A model generated the notes under the pieces. That model worked only from the letters and a program-made list of their open reading frames with translations. It did not search any database and was not told the DNA's origin. A program made the position numbers and the translations under genes. Positions 23,350 through 35,553 of a DNA stretch of 64,000 nucleotides are shown piece after piece. Origin of the DNA: Anastatus disparis. Lineage: Eukaryota; Arthropoda; Insecta; Hymenoptera; Eupelmidae. The stretch covers positions 7,691,501 through 7,755,500 of the forward strand of contig JAFFSR010000218.1 in assembly GCA_017163975.1 (NCBI GenBank), in the 5' to 3' direction. Each line of letters opens with the position of its first letter. The stretch's first letter is position 1.

Positions 23350-26300
23350 TATGACATTTATATAATTATGAGAACACTTTTTTATATTTTAATTTTACTT
23401 TTTAGATATATTGATGAGAAAAAAATTGAAATATTTAGTCCAAAATGAACTCTTATTTTTAATAAATTTTCATGAGACCCATAATAAATATAATAATTTT
23501 TCATTTTTATAAAGATTTAAATTTCAAATATGTAATTTTAGTATTAAAATTTTCATAAACATAAAAATATTTGTACATTCATGAAGAAATACGTAAAAAT
23601 CGCACATTCAATACTAAATCGTTAACTCATTAATAAGTCATACCCCATTGGCAACAATTTTGATGGAAAATTACAAATAGCTAAGGTCTTTAAGAATTAA
23701 CTGTTATTAACAATAATTTACAATTATTCAAAATTATCAAATGTTATTCCGATATACTACTATTCGCAGTTATTCACAGTTCCTCACAGTTATTTACAAT
23801 CATAGAAATTATTCTTGGAAAACTATCATCGAAAAATGACGACCAACGTATTATTTTAATAAGAATAGTTTTTAAAATTACGTCGCGTAGCTCGAAAATT
23901 TCAAAAAAATTTTTTAATAATTGTAAATGGCTATTAATATTTGTGAATCTACGTAAATAATTTGCAAATAATCATAGTGACTTAGCTGGCAGGGTGACGA
24001 ACTCACGGTATAGATTTAGGGTTTTTTTATATACTTGTAACCACATTTTTTTCTAGAAGAATACCCTAACCTAATGTTTAACAAATTAAAGTTGAAACAC
24101 TAATTTATCAAGGGAATTGAATACAGATAAATTAACATTTTAAAATAATTAAGAAAATTTGAAATTATGTTGGCTTCTACTTTGGTAGGCAGTAATGTGG
24201 CACATTACAACCCGCTAATTTTAAGCGGAAGGAATATCTCATTATCAGACCATTTTTCGAGTTAAAAACTATTACTGTTCAAATGAAAATATGATTAAAT
24301 TATTTTACTTATGATACAGATAATTTTATACTGTGTACTTAAGTTTTCGCTTAAAATGTACTTAATTTCAGGATACATATATTGAATATTTTTTTATATC
24401 ATAATGTGCATAAATAGATTGTAATATTTTACATACTGGTTCAATGATTGGAAATTTCAAAAAATAAAAATAAACAATCAATTTGCATACTAATAACAAA
24501 GATTTAGACAAACATCCATAGATAATTAATTTCAAACTTTCTTTTAATTATCCATAAAAAAGAAAAGAAATTCGAAAACGCAATTGAACTTAATTACATT
24601 CTTCGAAAATCAAAAAGAGAGAGAGAGAGAGAAAAAAAAAAAAAATTGATTATAAAGTACAAAAGACAAATTGAAATAATAAAAGTACATTCTAAGAAAA
24701 AGGAACATTAACACATGCAACTCTATATAGCAATAGAGTTGGATGCCGCCGAAGCCTTTTTGCTGCTGGCTCTCCGATATACACACTCGAAGAGAATTAC
24801 TCTGTGTGTAAAAAGCAAAGGCGCGACAGAAATAATTCACCAACACGCGCGAGCGAACGAAATCGATTCCTCATGCACAAACGCGCACACATATACACAA
24901 GCATTAGTCTAAAGTGTTATATATATGCAAGCGTATATGATGTTTTGCTACTTGAAACTGTTAGACGCATCAATTTGCATCGTCATAGGCAGAACAATAG
25001 GCTAAATTGATTTTCTTTTCATTGATCCTTTTTTAAAGGGTATTGGTTTTGAAATTTTTTCATTTATCTTTATTTTTATCAATATTTGCTATTATTTATG
25101 ACGTGGTTATTAATTTAATAATAGTTTTATTATTCCCGAAAATTCAATGCGTATTATTTACTAATTTATACTTTAATTTTTTGAATTATTAACAATTTAA
25201 TCAAAGTTAAAAAATTTGTAATAGTAAATTTTGACTTTAGAATTATTTTTTTGAAAATTTAATGCAGTTTAATTTTAACTATTAGATTATTTGAATTTAG
25301 TGAATTACTATACGTTTTTAAGTAATAGAAAAGAAATATAGCCAAAAGATATTTTATATAACAAAAACTGATTCAAAATTAGCATAACTTACATATATTT
25401 AATTCATTCAAGAAATAAGATGTCAACATAAAAGAAAAATTATATTCATCTTAAAATAGCTACTTATTTTCGTTCTAATGTTGTCTGAAATAAAAATATC
25501 GCAACCTAATTATTATTTAATATAAAATTCATAATTATGCAAATTATAACTTAGTTATTATTTGACAAAAAATTTATTATTATGCAAATTGTGATAAAAA
25601 TTAAACTTAATATAAACATTTATTTAACACTTTTAAGCGCTCGTTTACATAATACTTATAAATATTTATTAATTGTGAAAGAGTTTCTAAATGTTTTAGT
25701 ATACATTTATATTTAAATTAAAAGCTTGATAAAACAAAAAGTTTCTATTAAAAATCGTTATAATTTATGTTATTTAATATTCATATTAAATTTGCTATTA
25801 AAAAGTTTATAAATAATTTAAAGGTTAGAATTTCTAACCAAGTTTAATATTTGCAAAGTTTATGATAAAAATTAAATTTTGTACATCACACGTAAGATTG
25901 TTGTTCAAGCGTATTTTCCTCGGATTTTTAATCGTCCGCGTGCGCACGTTCTTTCTCACGACGTTCCTCTTTGTATGTCTTATGTAATTCTCTCTCTTAC
26001 AAAATTAGACTTAACCTATAAATTTATCTTAAAAGCCATGCCTTCTCTCATAATTTTTTTTTTGGTAAAGGCAATACCACACACGCATTACTCCTAAAAA
26101 TATATAACGTATACAATTTAAAAATTAATCTCAATCTTGCATACATATATATGTAAAGACTAAATAACACAAGCGTACATTCTAGATTAGAAATGACATG
26201 TAAATAGATAAAAATTATCGCACAGTCTATAAGATATTCGAGATTATACGAGAAAGTCTTTCTATACTTAGAATATTACACATTACTGTATTTTCGATTA

Positions 26301-27072
26301 TTCAATAAAAATGTTACGCATTTATTTGAATATGAATAATTTTAAATCAATGATAAATAAATGCATTTAACTATTTAATTAAATTAATAATGTGATATTT
26401 TTTATATATTGTGTTTACTATACATTTCTGATACGTTAAAATTCTAAAATAGCGGAATATAATCAAAACATATGTTTGCTCTTTCTCGAATATTAGTGAT
26501 AAAAGTAACAAAAATCGAGCCTTTCATTCACAATATTGTCCCAACTGCATCAGCAGAAGAGAAGAAACAAGCAGAAAAAAAAATAAAAGAAAAAGTCCAT
26601 TGCTAGGCAAAAATATCCTAAATACAACGTGTGCCGTTGGTATGCATGAAATTCTCCTAAACAAACCCTACCTAACCTAATATAAAAACTAAAAGCAAAA
26701 CTATACATATATACGTGTATATAGATACATATATAATGGTGAAAAATAAATTTATTTTCATAAAATCATTTCAATCATCTTGTTTTCTCTCTCTCTAGCG
26801 CAAAATGCGTCAGCCATGTTGTATTATGTTGATATTTCAGCATGCGTATTGCTTTCTTTCTCTCTCGTTCTCTCACGTATATATACACACAAATACATTT
26901 ATAAAACATCTCGTGCACTCGCGCGCGCAAAAGAGCGGATAACCTCGCAACCGCATAGCCGAGGACGTGATATATAGATATACTTATATAGTTAAAAAAA
27001 GAGAGAAGAAAAAAACAAAATAATATTTTTTTTAATTCGATGTACAAAAATGAAAATAAATTATTTACTTAC
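23350..27072. other. AT-rich stretch, probable intron of the 27-kb minus-strand gene
   Basis: A GA tract lies at about 24615-24632. A GC-richer islet lies at about 24715-24910, including a hairpin AACTCTAT...ATAGAGTT. Two copies of ATGCAAAT lie about 45 bp apart near 25537-25590. A CT/GA-rich patch lies at 26780-26940. If the exon at 27073-27169 is real, this is its downstream intron; no second exon could be identified. Confidence 0.35.
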
Positions 27073-27169
27073 CGGCTGTTGCGTTCGATCTGAGGTTAAT
27101 AGTAGTCTTCCCATTACCCCTACGGCCTTTTTTCGTATCACTATTATTGTTTAGACCCTTTAGTAACAT
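27073..27169 (-). CDS. First coding exon of an unrecognised gene
   Basis: On the minus strand an ATG opens a 32-codon frame plus one base: 97 nt that end exactly at a consensus splice donor, G followed by GTAAGTAAAT. The peptide begins MLLKGLNNNSDTKKGRRG and continues GNGKTTINLRSNATA. It is basic, rich in Asn, Gly and Thr, and has no signal peptide or membrane segment, as for a cytosolic N-terminal tail. GC content is clearly above its surroundings. The base at -3 from ATG is G. Without splicing the frame stops within three codons. I do not recognise the protein, and the downstream exons should lie at lower coordinates, probably outside the window. Confidence 0.6.
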
Positions 27170-27800
27170 ATCTCACACGTTAAAGCGAGCCCACACTGGC
27201 TACGCATAATTAATATTTATTAATTAAATACTACAATGTCACACTCCTTTTCTTTGATGAATTTTATGTTTTATTTCTTTTTATATATATTTTAATTTAC
27301 AATCTTTCACTAACAATAACTAACCCCTTAGAGTCACTCCATAATATAATAAAGTTATAGAAACTTGGCATTCGTTTGAGATGATAGTTCACTTGATTGA
27401 AGACTACGATTCTTTAGGAAGAATGTGATATTACACTTTATGACGACAACACATATATACACTCACCGGCATTAATTTCTCGTTCATTTATTCCTTTTCA
27501 AAACTGCGCAAAAATACCTTCGACTAACCTCTTTATCATCGTTGAACAAGTGTGAAAAAGTCAAATAAGGGTTATGTACGTTTTTCAATGTCTTTATTAT
27601 CTTTTCAAAGTGTTTTAAAGGTTTTGTCTATCCCGGAAAAAAAAATAATACGAAGTTAGTAATATTATTGAGAACAGCGCTCTTTCAGAGAAGCACGAGC
27701 CTGTACGCGTGATTTCAAGGTTAAAGTGGTTACGATACATAACACGAGCATGCCGCCACCTCGGTACTTGATAAACGCCAATGGTAACATAACCTTCGAT
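27170..27800 (-). promoter_or_regulatory. Probable 5' untranslated and promoter region of the 27-kb gene
   Basis: This lies upstream of the start exon on the minus strand. A GC-richer block at about 27670-27800 contrasts with AT-rich flanks and is where a promoter or leader would be expected. A weak acceptor-like GTAGCCAG lies 33 bases upstream of the ATG, so an intron in the leader is possible. No TATA box or start site can be assigned. Confidence 0.25.
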
Positions 27801-29283
27801 CGGTAAAACAGAATTTTATCTTATTAACAAATTTTATTATCTTAACTCAAAAGATATTGATCCATTGTATTATATACGTATATATAAAAGTATCATATAC
27901 ATATGAAAAATATAGACAAAAAGTCAATGGACCTGTGAATGAATAAGGCAGGGTCGTTGGATAATACGTAATCCTGAAATATATAAACTCTTCAAATATT
28001 TTTCTGTATAATATGCCACTGCTCTTGAACGTTGGCATGAATGATAAAATTTTTAGAAAACTTCCATTCATAAGGTAAAGTATCCACGTTTTTATGAGAC
28101 TCGGGCGAAATTTTAAAGCTCAAGTTTTTAATATAATTTTTATTGATGGACTGAACTGCTTTTGCATTTTCGAGAGAATTACTTTATTTTAACGGCCCTG
28201 AAAGTCTAATTTTATAGCTATTTCTTAGATTATTCAATTTATTCATTTTTATTAGGATTTTGAAGAAAATTCTTTATTTCAACGTTATTGATTTGGAAAA
28301 TAAAGTGCAATATTTATTTTTCCAGTACGTTATAAATTTTGTAATAGTATTTTATTATAATTTAACTGTTGGAAATTAATTTTGTATTTAATTTCATAAC
28401 GTATTTTAGTTTTAATTATGAAAAATAAATATGGATTCGAATATAACTTTTAAAAAAAACTAATATTTACAATAACTAGAAATTCATCATTTGAAATATT
28501 TTCAAAATTCCATGCATATCGTCGTTCTCAAATTGTATATGTTTGAATATACGCATAAATATGATGTGAAAATATCTAAATTTTTTTACATTTATAAAAA
28601 ATCAAAATGTATTGAAAATAATAATATATCATAGTTAATTTAATTCAGATATGAAAAGGTTAAAAATATAAATTTTTAAAAATAATATCAAAATATTTAC
28701 ATTAAATGATGCATTACGTTTTGAGATTCGAACCTATCGTTCTTTTTTTCAAATTAAAAACTAATATTTCAAATGTATAACTGTAAGAAAAAAAAGAATA
28801 ATTTCTGCTTCTATGAGAGCACGAAAATGTCTCTGTCATGCTCAACATGATTGATTGGATATTATATATATATTTATCCATCACATTTCAGAATTCTTAA
28901 TTCGATACATAAGAGAAAAGAGGAAGAATGTTGGAGGTGAAGGTAAACGGTGAAAATGAGGTCTGACATAAATAAAGAAAACGGGCGTCGCCATGTTAAA
29001 GTAAATAAACTATTTTTAAATGTAATATAGAATGTAATCGATCGTGCCTTTTTATTAAATAAAAAAAATTATTTTTGTAAATAAATAAAATCAAATTGTA
29101 AATTATAAAAATAATTCACTGTTTTACATTGAAAAAATTATATTTTATTGATTTCCGACTATTTTTTTTTTCTTTTTTTAAATATTATTATACAAAAGAA
29201 ACAATATATGTTTTATATTGAAAAAGTGAGTAAAAATAAAATTATAATTGCAGTTAGTATGTGTTTACTAGCTTCTATCCTTT
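27801..29283. other. AT-rich noncoding stretch
   Basis: Nothing recognised. Presumed intergenic between the 27-kb start exon and the neuroligin 3' end. Confidence 0.45.
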
Positions 29284-29603
29284 CACTGTAAAAAATTTTT
29301 TGTTATTTCAACATACGAATATGTTTTAAGTCAAACACGAATTTTTTTGTGTTTAAATTTACGAATAATTTTTGTGTAACTATTGAAAACGAAATTTTAA
29401 CACGAAAATTTATGAATAATAGACAATTTTAAATATTAAAATGTGTGATTTCAAATTATGAAATAATTTGAACAACAAAATCACATATTTTGAATGTAAA
29501 TTCGACAATTTTAGGTTATAAAAGTTTTATATTAACTTTACGCACTTGTGTGTAAAATTTCAACGTAAAAATTTTTACGTATTACAAAAAATTTTTTGCA
29601 GTT
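29284..29603. mobile_element. AT-rich MITE, CACTGTAAAAAATTTT group
   Basis: Ends are inverted: CACTGTAAAAAATTTTTTGT on the left and AACTGCAAAAAATTTTTTGT read from the right. The interior is self-complementary and AT-rich, with repeated short words such as CACGAA and AAATTTTAACACG. It has no reading frame. It shares termini with the 57.5-kb element. Confidence 0.75.
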
Positions 29604-30307
29604 GATATTAGGTATAATATTAAGGTGAATATGTTTAAGGGTTTTATCAGACAGAATTAAACAACCTTGAAATCTACAATTAATAGTCCATATATATTTA
29701 CAGTATGACAACAGAAAAATCGTTTAATCGACATGGTATTTTTTTTTTCTCGTTACTTTTATCATTCTTTCATCTCTCGCATATTGGATTCATTCAAAAA
29801 AACGTATATTTTTCATTCAAAAAGAAAAAGTTGCGCAAAAAAGTTATCTCTCACATTCAATCGCAGGAAAGCACATTAACCGTTTTCTCATGTCATGATG
29901 AAAGAGCATGAGGACGCAGCGGCGAAAACATTCGTTAATATTTTTTTTTTTAAATCTCAATTTTCTTTTATCCTTTTTTTTAAATTATCGCTCACTCTTT
30001 CATTTATATTTATATATACCATTGTTGATTTGTAATAAATTCATTAAAATTCGCAAGTATTCGCAATTTTATCGTTCGCTGTTTTTTTCTTCATTTCTTT
30101 TTTTTTATTCTTTCTATACTTTGCAATGTATGGTAGAGTAATTATCCATGTATTCTATGTGTATTTATACGATTTTACGTGCTTTTTATTTAATGTATGG
30201 TTTTTTTTATATCTTTCATTTCTTTTTATTTGTGTTTCAGAATCGTACTTGTCCAATAATTAGTAACAATAAAGAATTTTTTTTTATTCCTACCTCAACA
30301 GAAGTAG
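29604..30307. other. T-rich noncoding stretch
   Basis: Long T runs. Plus-strand frames at 29705-30360 are Phe/Leu-rich low-complexity and rejected. Confidence 0.45.
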
Positions 30308-30633
30308 CCACTTTGTTAACTCGGAAAGCGGGCCGAAAGAAAGCCATATCTTACATCTGAAATTTTGCGAGAGATTTCTTTTCTCCCGTAAAATAAAAAA
30401 TTTATAAAATGTAATATGGTCAATGTCCCAATTGCTACTCGCTGTTAGAAATGAACCTATTACTAACCGCTCAATGTTATTTAGATACAAAAAAAAATTT
30501 TTAACAATGAACGGCTAGTAATAGGTTCGTGAGTAGCAATTGGGACATTGACCATATATTATAGAAAATTTTTAGAAAAAAATTTAATTTCAATTTTTTC
30601 TAATTAAGCCCGTTTTTTATGTTAATAAAGTGG
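30308..30633. mobile_element. Palindromic element with strong inner hairpin
   Basis: The outer ends pair: CCACTTTGTTAACTC...AAAGCGGGCC on the left and CCACTTTATTAAC...AAACGGGC read from the right. The inner arms (about 30414-30556) pair much better, through ATGGTCAATGTCCCAATTGC, TACTC and CCTATTACTA. The intervening AT-rich segments are diverged. Either one palindromic element has decayed in the middle of its arms, or a smaller hairpin has nested inside an older one. Confidence 0.65.
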
Positions 30634-30636
30634 TGG

Positions 30637-30808
30637 CCACTTTATTAATCGTGGCGATTGAGGTGAAAATAAAGCACCTTATGCAACTCGGGAGTAAAGT
30701 CTATTTCTCGCTTGGGTATTTATTTCCTTCGTTTCGCTTCGCTCTCTCGGATCGCAAATCCACCCTCGGGAGGAATATACGACTTTACTCTCTAGTTGCA
30801 TAATGTAC
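30637..30808. repeat. Second palindrome adjoining the previous one
   Basis: It starts CCACTTTATTAA, three bases after the preceding element ends TTAATAAAGTGG, giving a head-to-head junction. Inside, CTTATGCAACTCGGGAGTAAAG (split here as CTTATGCAACT, then GAGTAAAG) near 30678-30700 pairs with its complement near 30781-30803 around a GC-rich centre. The right end is not resolved. Confidence 0.5.
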
Positions 30809-31541
30809 TATTTTTTTCATTAGATTGATTTATCGCTCGATTTTTAACTTTTTTTTAGTAATGTAATACGTTTGTAAAAATTGAAAATAAAATTTATCTA
30901 AATATTTATATCAAAGAATTAATAAATAAAGGCAGTGACTTTTATGTGGTACTTTTTATATAATAACAATCATAAAATCGAAGAAAATATTGGACATATC
31001 CGATTCCTCAAACAAATCTTTTCATTAAAAATTATTTAGAAAACTTATTACCATCATATAATTGTTTACTTCGAGAAAATGAAAATTCAAATACATAACA
31101 ATTTTTCTTTATACAAATTTTGAAATTTTCTTATTTTTTAATGACTGATCGTAATCCAAAAAATTTTGATGAACTAATTACATTATTTGTTTTTTGAGTT
31201 TTGTTTATATATTTATATAAATATATTCAAAACGTTCAACTAAGTTATAGAAACTTATAAACTTTAAATATATCAAAAATGTATTTATATATTTAAAAAT
31301 ATATCATAACCTTTTTTTTAAATATTTTTTAAATATTAAATTTTATTTTAGTTCATATTAACAATGATCACAATTATTAACCTAATAAATATTTTTATCA
31401 ATAAATATTTTTCTATTTTTTTTTATTTTAAATTTTCCCAATAACAAATAATGTAATTAATTAATTCCCGATAATGAGTAAAAATAAACTTTTAATGTTA
31501 GGTTTATCCCTGAAATAAAAAGTATTTTAATCTTTCCATCC
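30809..31541. other. AT-rich noncoding stretch
   Basis: Nothing recognised. Confidence 0.5.
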
Positions 31542-31755
31542 TTAAGGGGACTTCGGAGATTAGGTTAGGTTTCATTTTTTAGTTTGCAAATCACGCTTTT
31601 GATACATAAGATTTTTTAGATGTTTTAATTTTCCATCATTTTTTAAAACTTACAGAGTGGTGGGAAATTTAGAAATCAAAAAAATTTTATAATCTATAAT
31701 TGTAATTTGTAAACTACGAAATGAAAATTTAACCTAACCTCCATAATCACCTTAA
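31542..31755. mobile_element. TTAA-flanked MITE (family C), complete copy
   Basis: A 206-bp element lies between TTAA at 31542-31545 and 31752-31755. The left end is GGGGACTTCGGAGATTAGGT and the right end is its near complement (ACCTAACCTCCATAATCACC). The interior is a loose palindrome: GTTTGCAAATCACG pairs with the region TAATTTGTAAAC. It has no coding capacity. A diverged second copy is at 33588-33777. Confidence 0.85.
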
Positions 31756-33473
31756 ACTTCATTTTTTTAATTATTCTTTAATCTCGTGTTGCGTTATGTT
31801 TGACAAATGCACGCGATTCTTTATATATTTAAATATGTATATTTAATCAGATTGTCCATATGTAATGATATCATATTCACATATTCGCGTTCATCCACTT
31901 TGAAGGACATTCGTTTTATTTTATTTTTTCCTATTGTGTTTTTAATTTCCCTTTCAAAGACATAAAGGGGCGTTTAACGTTTTTTTTTAATTCTTCAGCT
32001 TGTATAATAACAATTAGCGGTTTTTGTCGATGATTATAACAATTAATAGTGTCTTTATCGCTCTCTTTATTTTTTTTCTTAGTTATATAGGTTCTTTTCT
32101 TCGTTTTCATCTTTTTCTTTATAAATACTTTGAATAAATGTTATTATGTATAGGTTTGTATACAATGAGAAGTTTTGAGTTTAAAAATCTTTTTTTTTTT
32201 TGACTAATGCGTTATGTTTTCTGTTTTAGTTTTTTTTAGAAATGAATTTGGCATAATTTGTTCTGTCGATTCATTTTTATTTAATTTTTTATTTTATTCT
32301 ATATTACACACGAATCGCATATACAATGATCAGCCTCTGTTAGTCTTAAAAAGTAATTAACGTGAAATATCGCGGTATTTGGAAAAATTTACTTTGGTTA
32401 ATCAGTACTTTTAAAATTTATTTTACTTTTTTTTCACTTTTTATTTTCTTTAATATATTATTATACAATAGAAATCATGAAAAAAACTTTTATATCAATA
32501 TCTCTTGAAAAAAGAAAGAATATAATTTTTTATTACAAAATTAACCATAAACAAAAGCCAAAATTTTTATAAAACATCTAAATTACGTATTTTCTGAAGT
32601 CTTTCAAACAAATATTATTTGATTTTAGAAGTTTTTTTTTCACGTTATTGGTATGAAGTAAAAAACTTCACTAGTCAATCTCTTGATTTATTTTGTTTAA
32701 AAAAATTAATGATATAATTTATAGCAAAATTCTTAAAGTATAATATATTCTTGATTTTAAAAAATATATTTTTACGTGATTCAATAAGATTTGATTTAAA
32801 ATGCATTTGGCAATATGTAAATGTAAAAAAAATCTATCAAAATTCATTGTGAAAAGAATCGAATTCATTAAGATTGACTATTAACGTTTTTACTCAACAA
32901 TGAACACAAATTATTTTACATTTGATTTGATTAACAGTTTTTTCAAGGAACGTCCAATACTCAAAACTTATCGTCATAATCTTCATTTACTTTTTTTAAA
33001 AAATCGATTTACATTATACAACTTTATATCATTTATATTCTCTTAATAAATCCTCCATATTTTTTTATATACTGCATCATCTCTTTTGGTATAAATAAAA
33101 ACCGAAAAAAAATACGTAAATTTATGATGTGCTTGCAGATCGTATACGGAAGACGATAAGTTTTTTTTTCTTTTATTGTGTACAGCACTTTTGATGCAAT
33201 AAAAATCATATAATTAACGTTTTTTTTATTTATTTTTTTTCATTTATTTATTTTTTCTGTTATTTTAATCCAATATCGGACGGGAGGAGCGATTTATTTC
33301 CGTAATCCGCCGCTTTAAACCTCATTTTTCATATATATAATATATATTTTTAATAATAATAATTTTATTGCGTTTTTCACAGTTCAAAGCTCCACAATCC
33401 ATGTGAACGTCGTTTTTTTCATAATTTCCTTTTTTGTTGTTATATACGCTTTGATAATTCAAAAGGATATAAT
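31756..33473. other. T-rich noncoding stretch
   Basis: Long T homopolymers and AT-rich sequence. Short complementary words AACTTATCGTC (near 32965) and GACGATAAGTT (near 33153) are noted but too short to call an element. Confidence 0.45.
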
Positions 33474-34096
33474 TCAAGGGGACGTAGCTACATAGAAGGA
33501 TCCTACCTTATCAGCTAACATGATATAGGATAAATGATGACAATCGAAACAATAATTTTATATAAAACAAAATACATTAGCTTTTTAGGCGACTTCGAAG
33601 TTTAGGTTCTTTTTTTTTACAAATCACTTTTTGATACACAATATTTTTCAAATCTTTTAATTTTTCACGATTTTTGAAATCTTACAAAAACAGTAAAAAA
33701 ATTCAAAAATTTTTATAAACTAAAAGCGTAATTTGTAAACTACGAAATGGAAATTTAATCTAACTTCCGTAGTTGCCTTAACATGATTCTTTAGTTTATT
33801 TTTCAGCCAATTGATTCATCGATCTCCGAAAATTTTAAGTTTCGAAGTAAGATAACATTTTCTATAAGTACCAATAAGTCAATGTTTTTACAATATTATT
33901 ATTCAAATGCAAATACTCAAAATTTTTCGACATCATGAAATAAATTTGATTGAAAATTCAACTAAACATTGTTTACGGGTCACATTACAAGCTAATGCAT
34001 TTTATTTTTTTAATTATTGCTTGAATTACAATTATTAATGATATTGTATATATGGCCGATAATGTAGGATCCTTCTATGTAGTTGCATTGCCTTAA
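33474..34096. mobile_element. TIR element (TTAA-type) hosting a nested MITE
   Basis: Termini of about 45 bp pair strongly: GGGGACGTAGCTACATAGAA then GGATCCTAC on the left, and GGCAATGCAACTACATAGAA then GGATCCTAC read from the right. The right end abuts TTAA (34093-34096) and the left end TCAA (33474-33477), a decayed TTAA. The interior carries a copy of the family C MITE and otherwise AT-rich sequence without a transposase frame. Confidence 0.8.
33584..33781. mobile_element. TTAA-type MITE (family C), diverged nested copy
   Basis: It aligns along its length with the 31.5-kb copy: left end GGCGACTTCGAAGTTTAGGT, shared GATACA, TTTTTCA and GTAATTTGTAAACTACGAAA, right end CTTCCGTAGTTGCC then TTAA. 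The left TTAA has become TTTA. It lies inside the 33.5-34.1 kb element, so it inserted after it. Confidence 0.75.
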
Positions 34097-34586
34097 CCAA
34101 AAAATTAAAAAACAACTTTTTACTTCAAACAAATTATGCTTACTTTTATTTATATTCTATACTTTTATCATAGCTAAGAACTTGCGGTGCTTCGACCGTG
34201 AAATACGCAAAACAGTCTTTTTCTATTCACGTTTTTTTCATCTTTCAATTTTTATCTCTTTTTTCTTTTCTTTTTTATATAATAGAAGATTATTTACGCT
34301 ATCTTACAGCTATGCCAACCATTTGCATTTTATAAATCGATCATATATCACTTGTACGTATAATTTAATGTAGTTTTTTTTTCTTTTAATAATAATTAAC
34401 AATAGTAAAATAATTGATAACCAATATATACGCTAAGTGTATTTTGATCGTATGCGAAAAAGAACATCGTGATTTTACTTTTCATTCTCACTTCGTATTT
34501 TAGTGGCAATATATATTTACGCAAAACATATATCGTTAAAATTTTCTAATATATATTTTGCATAAAAATACAATTTTTCGTGACTA

Positions 34587-34618
<32 letters not shown>

Positions 34619-35382
34619 AATTATGTATAACGACTCTGAATGTATTTCACTGTTGATTTTCTTTTTCACAGTCCAAGCTTCAATTTTCTATTCCTCCACG
34701 AAACTATTTCCATATTTCTTCTTCTTTTTAATTTTTTTTCTTCTTTTGATTATTGTTATGCTTTTTTTAATTAAAAAGTCTTCCCCTCCTTTTGGGTTAT
34801 ATTCACTGCTCCTCGACCGTCTCTTCAGTGTGGTCGATAAATATATTTTTATGACGACTAATACGCGATTAATATTTTTAGTGATAATCTAAATACCACT
34901 GATAAATTTTTTTGGATTTTAGAGTTGCTTGAGAATCAATTAAGCAATTTTAAAGAGTTATGAGTAAAGTTATACAAATTTTTTAGGTTAATTGAAGCGT
35001 TTAGGTTATTTTAGAACATTTTCAACTTTAAAAAATAAATAAGCTTTTAGTTTCTTTTCTCGAAATTCAAATCACTTTTAAAAATTATCGGAATATTAAA
35101 ATTTTATAATTAATAAAATTCCAAAAAATGTTTAAATACATATTAAGCATTATTCAGTGGCATTTAGACATACCTCAAACAAAAATCACGTAAACATCAC
35201 GGAAATTTAATAGGCGTAAATTTTGAAAAACTGTAACGTCCTTTTACACACATTTTAAGTATTCAATTGATCGTTCCACAATGACACTATATTTTTAAAA
35301 AAATCACTAAAAATTTGAATTAAAGAAGTGTTGAGGCGGTTAGAAGATCGGTGCATAGTGATTCAGGAGGGGCATCAAAACA
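34097..35382 (-). other. Probable neuroligin 3' untranslated region and flank
   Basis: This lies directly downstream of the neuroligin stop codon on the minus strand. It is AT-rich with T-runs; several AATAAA-like hexamers occur on the minus strand but none can be singled out. A short TA tract lies at about 34600-34618. No frame here is credible. Confidence 0.35.
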
Positions 35383-35553
35383 TCATACACGCATTTCACC
35401 AATGCCCGATTGTGATTGTACACGTCCAGATACAGTTGTTGTCTGTTGCTGCATTGTTGATTGTAATAATGGTTGATTTTCGGGTGGACTTTTAGCTCGT
35501 GGAGGCGGTGGTGGTCGTGGTAAGGTTAAGTGAATCGAACCGTTTGGCGGGCC
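35383..35553 (-). CDS. Nlg: Neuroligin, last coding exon (C-terminal tail)
   Basis: The exon follows an acceptor TTAAATTTCAG and encodes 56 residues before TGA (35383-35385). It continues in phase 0 from the previous exon. It begins GPPNGSIHLTLPRPPPPPRA, a proline-rich stretch like SH3 or EVH1 ligands, followed by a Gln/Thr/Ser-rich segment. It ends GEMRV. In neuroligins the last residues bind PDZ scaffolds of the PSD-95 type; vertebrate members end TTRV (class I). Here Met is at position -2, which fits a class II ligand better, while the terminal RV is kept. Confidence 0.9.
   Translation of the reverse strand, partial: GPPNGSIHLTLPRPPPPPRAKSPPENQPLLQSTMQQQTTTVSGRVQSQSGIGEMRV

Noticed and set aside
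31542..31755. TTAGG-like words resembling the insect telomere repeat
   Set aside because: Only two tandem units at the ends of a MITE; they belong to its inverted repeat.
32960..33170. Inverted words AACTTATCGTC and GACGATAAGTT
   Set aside because: Only about 11-13 bp pair with no extension or flanking duplication; too weak in AT-rich DNA.
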